The notes beneath the pieces are model-generated. The model did no database searches. It had not been told where the DNA came from and saw only the letters and a list, made by a program, of their open reading frames with translations. A stretch of 64,000 nucleotides of DNA from Mayfieldus sp038317345 (GTDB taxonomy: Bacteria; Actinomycetota; Thermoleophilia; Solirubrobacterales; 70-9). Position 1 is the stretch's first letter. The number at the start of each line of letters is the position of its first letter. The translations under genes were made by a program, and so were the position numbers. The stretch covers positions 1 through 64,000 of the forward strand of contig JBBQBH010000002.1 in NCBI GenBank assembly GCA_038317345.1. The letters run 5' to 3'. This document shows positions 62,639 through 64,000 of the stretch, in pieces.

Positions 62639-63712
62639 ATGGCCGAGATTCGCCCATTGGAGCCTGAGGACCTCCCCGCCGTCGCGGCGCTGCTGCACGC
62701 CAACCTCACCCCCGACACGCCGGAGGAGCAGATCTCGGAAGACGTGAAGGCCCGGCTGCTCGACGATCCGTGGAGAGAAGATGAGCTGCCTTCGCTGGTC
62801 TCGACCGGCGATGACGGGGCGGTGATCGGCTTCATTGCCGGCCAGGTGAGACGATTTCGCCTCGACGACCGCGAGCTGCGGGGCGTCTGCTGCTCGGACC
62901 TCACCGTGGCAGCCGGCCAGCGCGGAGGAGCCGCGGGGGCGCTGCTGCTGCGCCGTCTGCTCACCGCGGGGCAGGACATCACCTTCTCCGACACGGCAAA
63001 TCCTGGGGTCGCGCGCATGTGGCAAACCTTCGGCGGCTACCTTGACCACGCTCGCGCCTGCGACTGGATGGTCGTCCTGAGGCCGGCCCGCTGGTTTGGC
63101 GGTCTCGCCAGCGATGCGATCCGGCGCAAGGACCTGGGACGAGGGCAGATCCCGGTGCCCGCACTGCCGTTCCAGGCGATTAGGCGGCGCAGCGGCCGCT
63201 GGGCACTCCCGGAAAGGGATCCCGAGGCGATCGGTGAGGACGTCGACGCGGCGACCATCGTCGAGCAGCTACCGGAGATGAGCCGGGGCTTCCGCCTCCG
63301 GGTCGACTATGAGCTGGATTTTCTCGATCACCTGTTCGGGCAAGTGGAATCCCGCTTTGGGCGGCTGGAACGGCGAATCGTGCGACGGGACGGAAGGGCG
63401 ATCGGATGGTACGCATACCTCCCCGACCCGCGGGGGGTAAGCCGCGTCATGCACCTGCTCGCGGGCGGTCCGGATCGCGACGCCGACGCCGTCCTCGCCG
63501 ACCTGGTGGCCCACGCAGGCGAGAAGGGGAGCGCGGTGATCGCTGGCCGGCACGAGCCGCATCTCACCCAGGTCCTGCACCGTGGGCTGAATCCCGTCTT
63601 CGGCTTTGCACAGCGACCGGTGGTCCATTGCCACGACCCGGAGCTCCTCGCGCTTCTGGCGACGAGCGACTCCGTGCTCACCCGGCTCGATGGCGAGTGG
63701 TTCGTGATCTGA
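62639..63712 (+). CDS. Two-domain GNAT acyltransferase
   Basis: The 357-residue protein has a GNAT domain in its N-terminal half (AEIRPLEPEDLPAVAALLHANL, CCSDLTVAAGQRGGAAGALLLRRLL, DTANPGVARMWQTFGG) and a second half with RIVRRDGRAIGWYAYLPDPRGV and VVHCHDPELLALLATSD. The second half also looks GNAT-like. ATG 62639 is chosen; upstream in-frame sequence lies antisense to the nadE gene and is not convincing. The divergent nadE start is 59 bp away. Confidence 0.8.
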   Translation: MAEIRPLEPEDLPAVAALLHANLTPDTPEEQISEDVKARLLDDPWREDELPSLVSTGDDGAVIGFIAGQVRRFRLDDRELRGVCCSDLTVAAGQRGGAAGALLLRRLLTAGQDITFSDTANPGVARMWQTFGGYLDHARACDWMVVLRPARWFGGLASDAIRRKDLGRGQIPVPALPFQAIRRRSGRWALPERDPEAIGEDVDAATIVEQLPEMSRGFRLRVDYELDFLDHLFGQVESRFGRLERRIVRRDGRAIGWYAYLPDPRGVSRVMHLLAGGPDRDADAVLADLVAHAGEKGSAVIAGRHEPHLTQVLHRGLNPVFGFAQRPVVHCHDPELLALLATSDSVLTRLDGEWFVI

Positions 63713-63719
63713 CCCCTCG

Positions 63720-64000
63720 TTAATCGCAGGTCCCTCTCGAGACGCACGGAGCGATAACCCGCATCCGCCCCCAATCGATCGCGGCCGAGAAAGGCAGCCA
63801 ATACTCGAGCTGCCCGTTTCCGTTGAAGTCCTTGGGCTGGACCCCGAGCCGCTTCGCGAGGGCAATCCGCGGGTCGGTGTCCCCGAATGAGGCGTAGTCG
63901 GCAGGGCTCTCGTACTCGAAGCCTGCGTGGCTCTGGCCGTTGGTGTCGGAGACGAAAGCTCCGTAGCGCGACAGCGCCCGCAGGATCCCCCGCTGCCAGC
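63720..64000 (-). CDS. Secreted protein of the unnamed family, copy D (C-terminal part, runs off the window)
   Basis: The minus strand carries 92 residues ending at TAA 63720, open through the right edge. The sequence WQRGILRALSRYGAFVSDTNG, then YASFGDTDPRIALAKRLGVQ, KDFNGNGQLEYWLPFSAAI and DWGRMRVIAPCVSRGTCD aligns with copies A-C, including the DxNxNGxxEYW motif. It lacks the basic tail of A-C. The N-terminal part is outside the window. Confidence 0.8.
   Translation of the reverse strand, partial: WQRGILRALSRYGAFVSDTNGQSHAGFEYESPADYASFGDTDPRIALAKRLGVQPKDFNGNGQLEYWLPFSAAIDWGRMRVIAPCVSRGTCD

Overview
The window is about 64 kb of very GC-rich bacterial chromosome. GTG and TTG starts are frequent, stop and start codons overlap throughout operons (ATGA, GTGA, TGATG), and the gene order trmH-pheS-pheT-argC-argJ-argB-argD is typical of Actinobacteria. 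Sortase, LPxTG-type and DivIVA-like proteins also point to a Gram-positive actinobacterium. I suspect the class Thermoleophilia (Solirubrobacter/Conexibacter relatives), but there is no rRNA here to confirm that. No tRNA, rRNA or CRISPR array was seen.

Layout. (1) 1-3025: the start of an HDOD-type signalling protein, a cupredoxin-like lipoprotein and gltX. (2) 3028-13861: a 10.8-kb integrated mobile element bounded by a 28-bp imperfect direct repeat that lies in the first codons of nfo (endonuclease IV). It encodes a tyrosine integrase, HNH nuclease, small and large terminase, a DUF3987 replication-type protein, an Xre regulator facing a divergent gene, a MazEF-like toxin-antitoxin pair with a DUF3467 protein, and several unknowns. 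No portal, capsid or tail gene was recognised, so it looks like a phage satellite or a decayed prophage. (3) 13833-25707: nfo, a Cys-rich protein, dnaE, sixA, a secreted transglycosylase-like protein, argG with a 51-residue membrane peptide, a sortase, coiled-coil proteins and a zinc-ribbon/membrane protein.

(4) 25704-45358: a surface-polysaccharide locus. It holds an LPFTG-anchored protein, two Wzy/O-antigen-ligase-like proteins (one with a TPR-like tail), a Wzz/BY-kinase fusion, a Wzx flippase, five glycosyltransferases, a GDP-mannose-3,5-epimerase-like enzyme, a polysaccharide deacetylase and three tandem copies of an unnamed secreted protein family. A fourth copy is cut by the right edge of the window. 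(5) 45364-54802: a long overlapping housekeeping operon (trmH, pheST, argCJBD) preceded by rpmI-rplT and a terminator. (6) 54878-64000: a second polysaccharide or small-molecule tailoring block. It holds a CelD/FemAB-like acyltransferase with a truncated duplicate, an ATP-grasp ligase, and a tightly overlapping nadE-asnB-ACP-AMP-ligase operon that resembles the amidotransferase/acyl-ligase module of exosortase-A polysaccharide clusters. A GNAT protein follows.

The most interesting signals are the capsid-less packaging element in nfo, the four-member secreted family with a DxNxNGxxEYW motif, a heptamer repeat (TAGTCGC)n shared by two distant intergenic sites, 23-bp-phased direct repeats in front of the LPFTG gene, and the two-part polysaccharide locus with its AsnB/ACP/ligase module.
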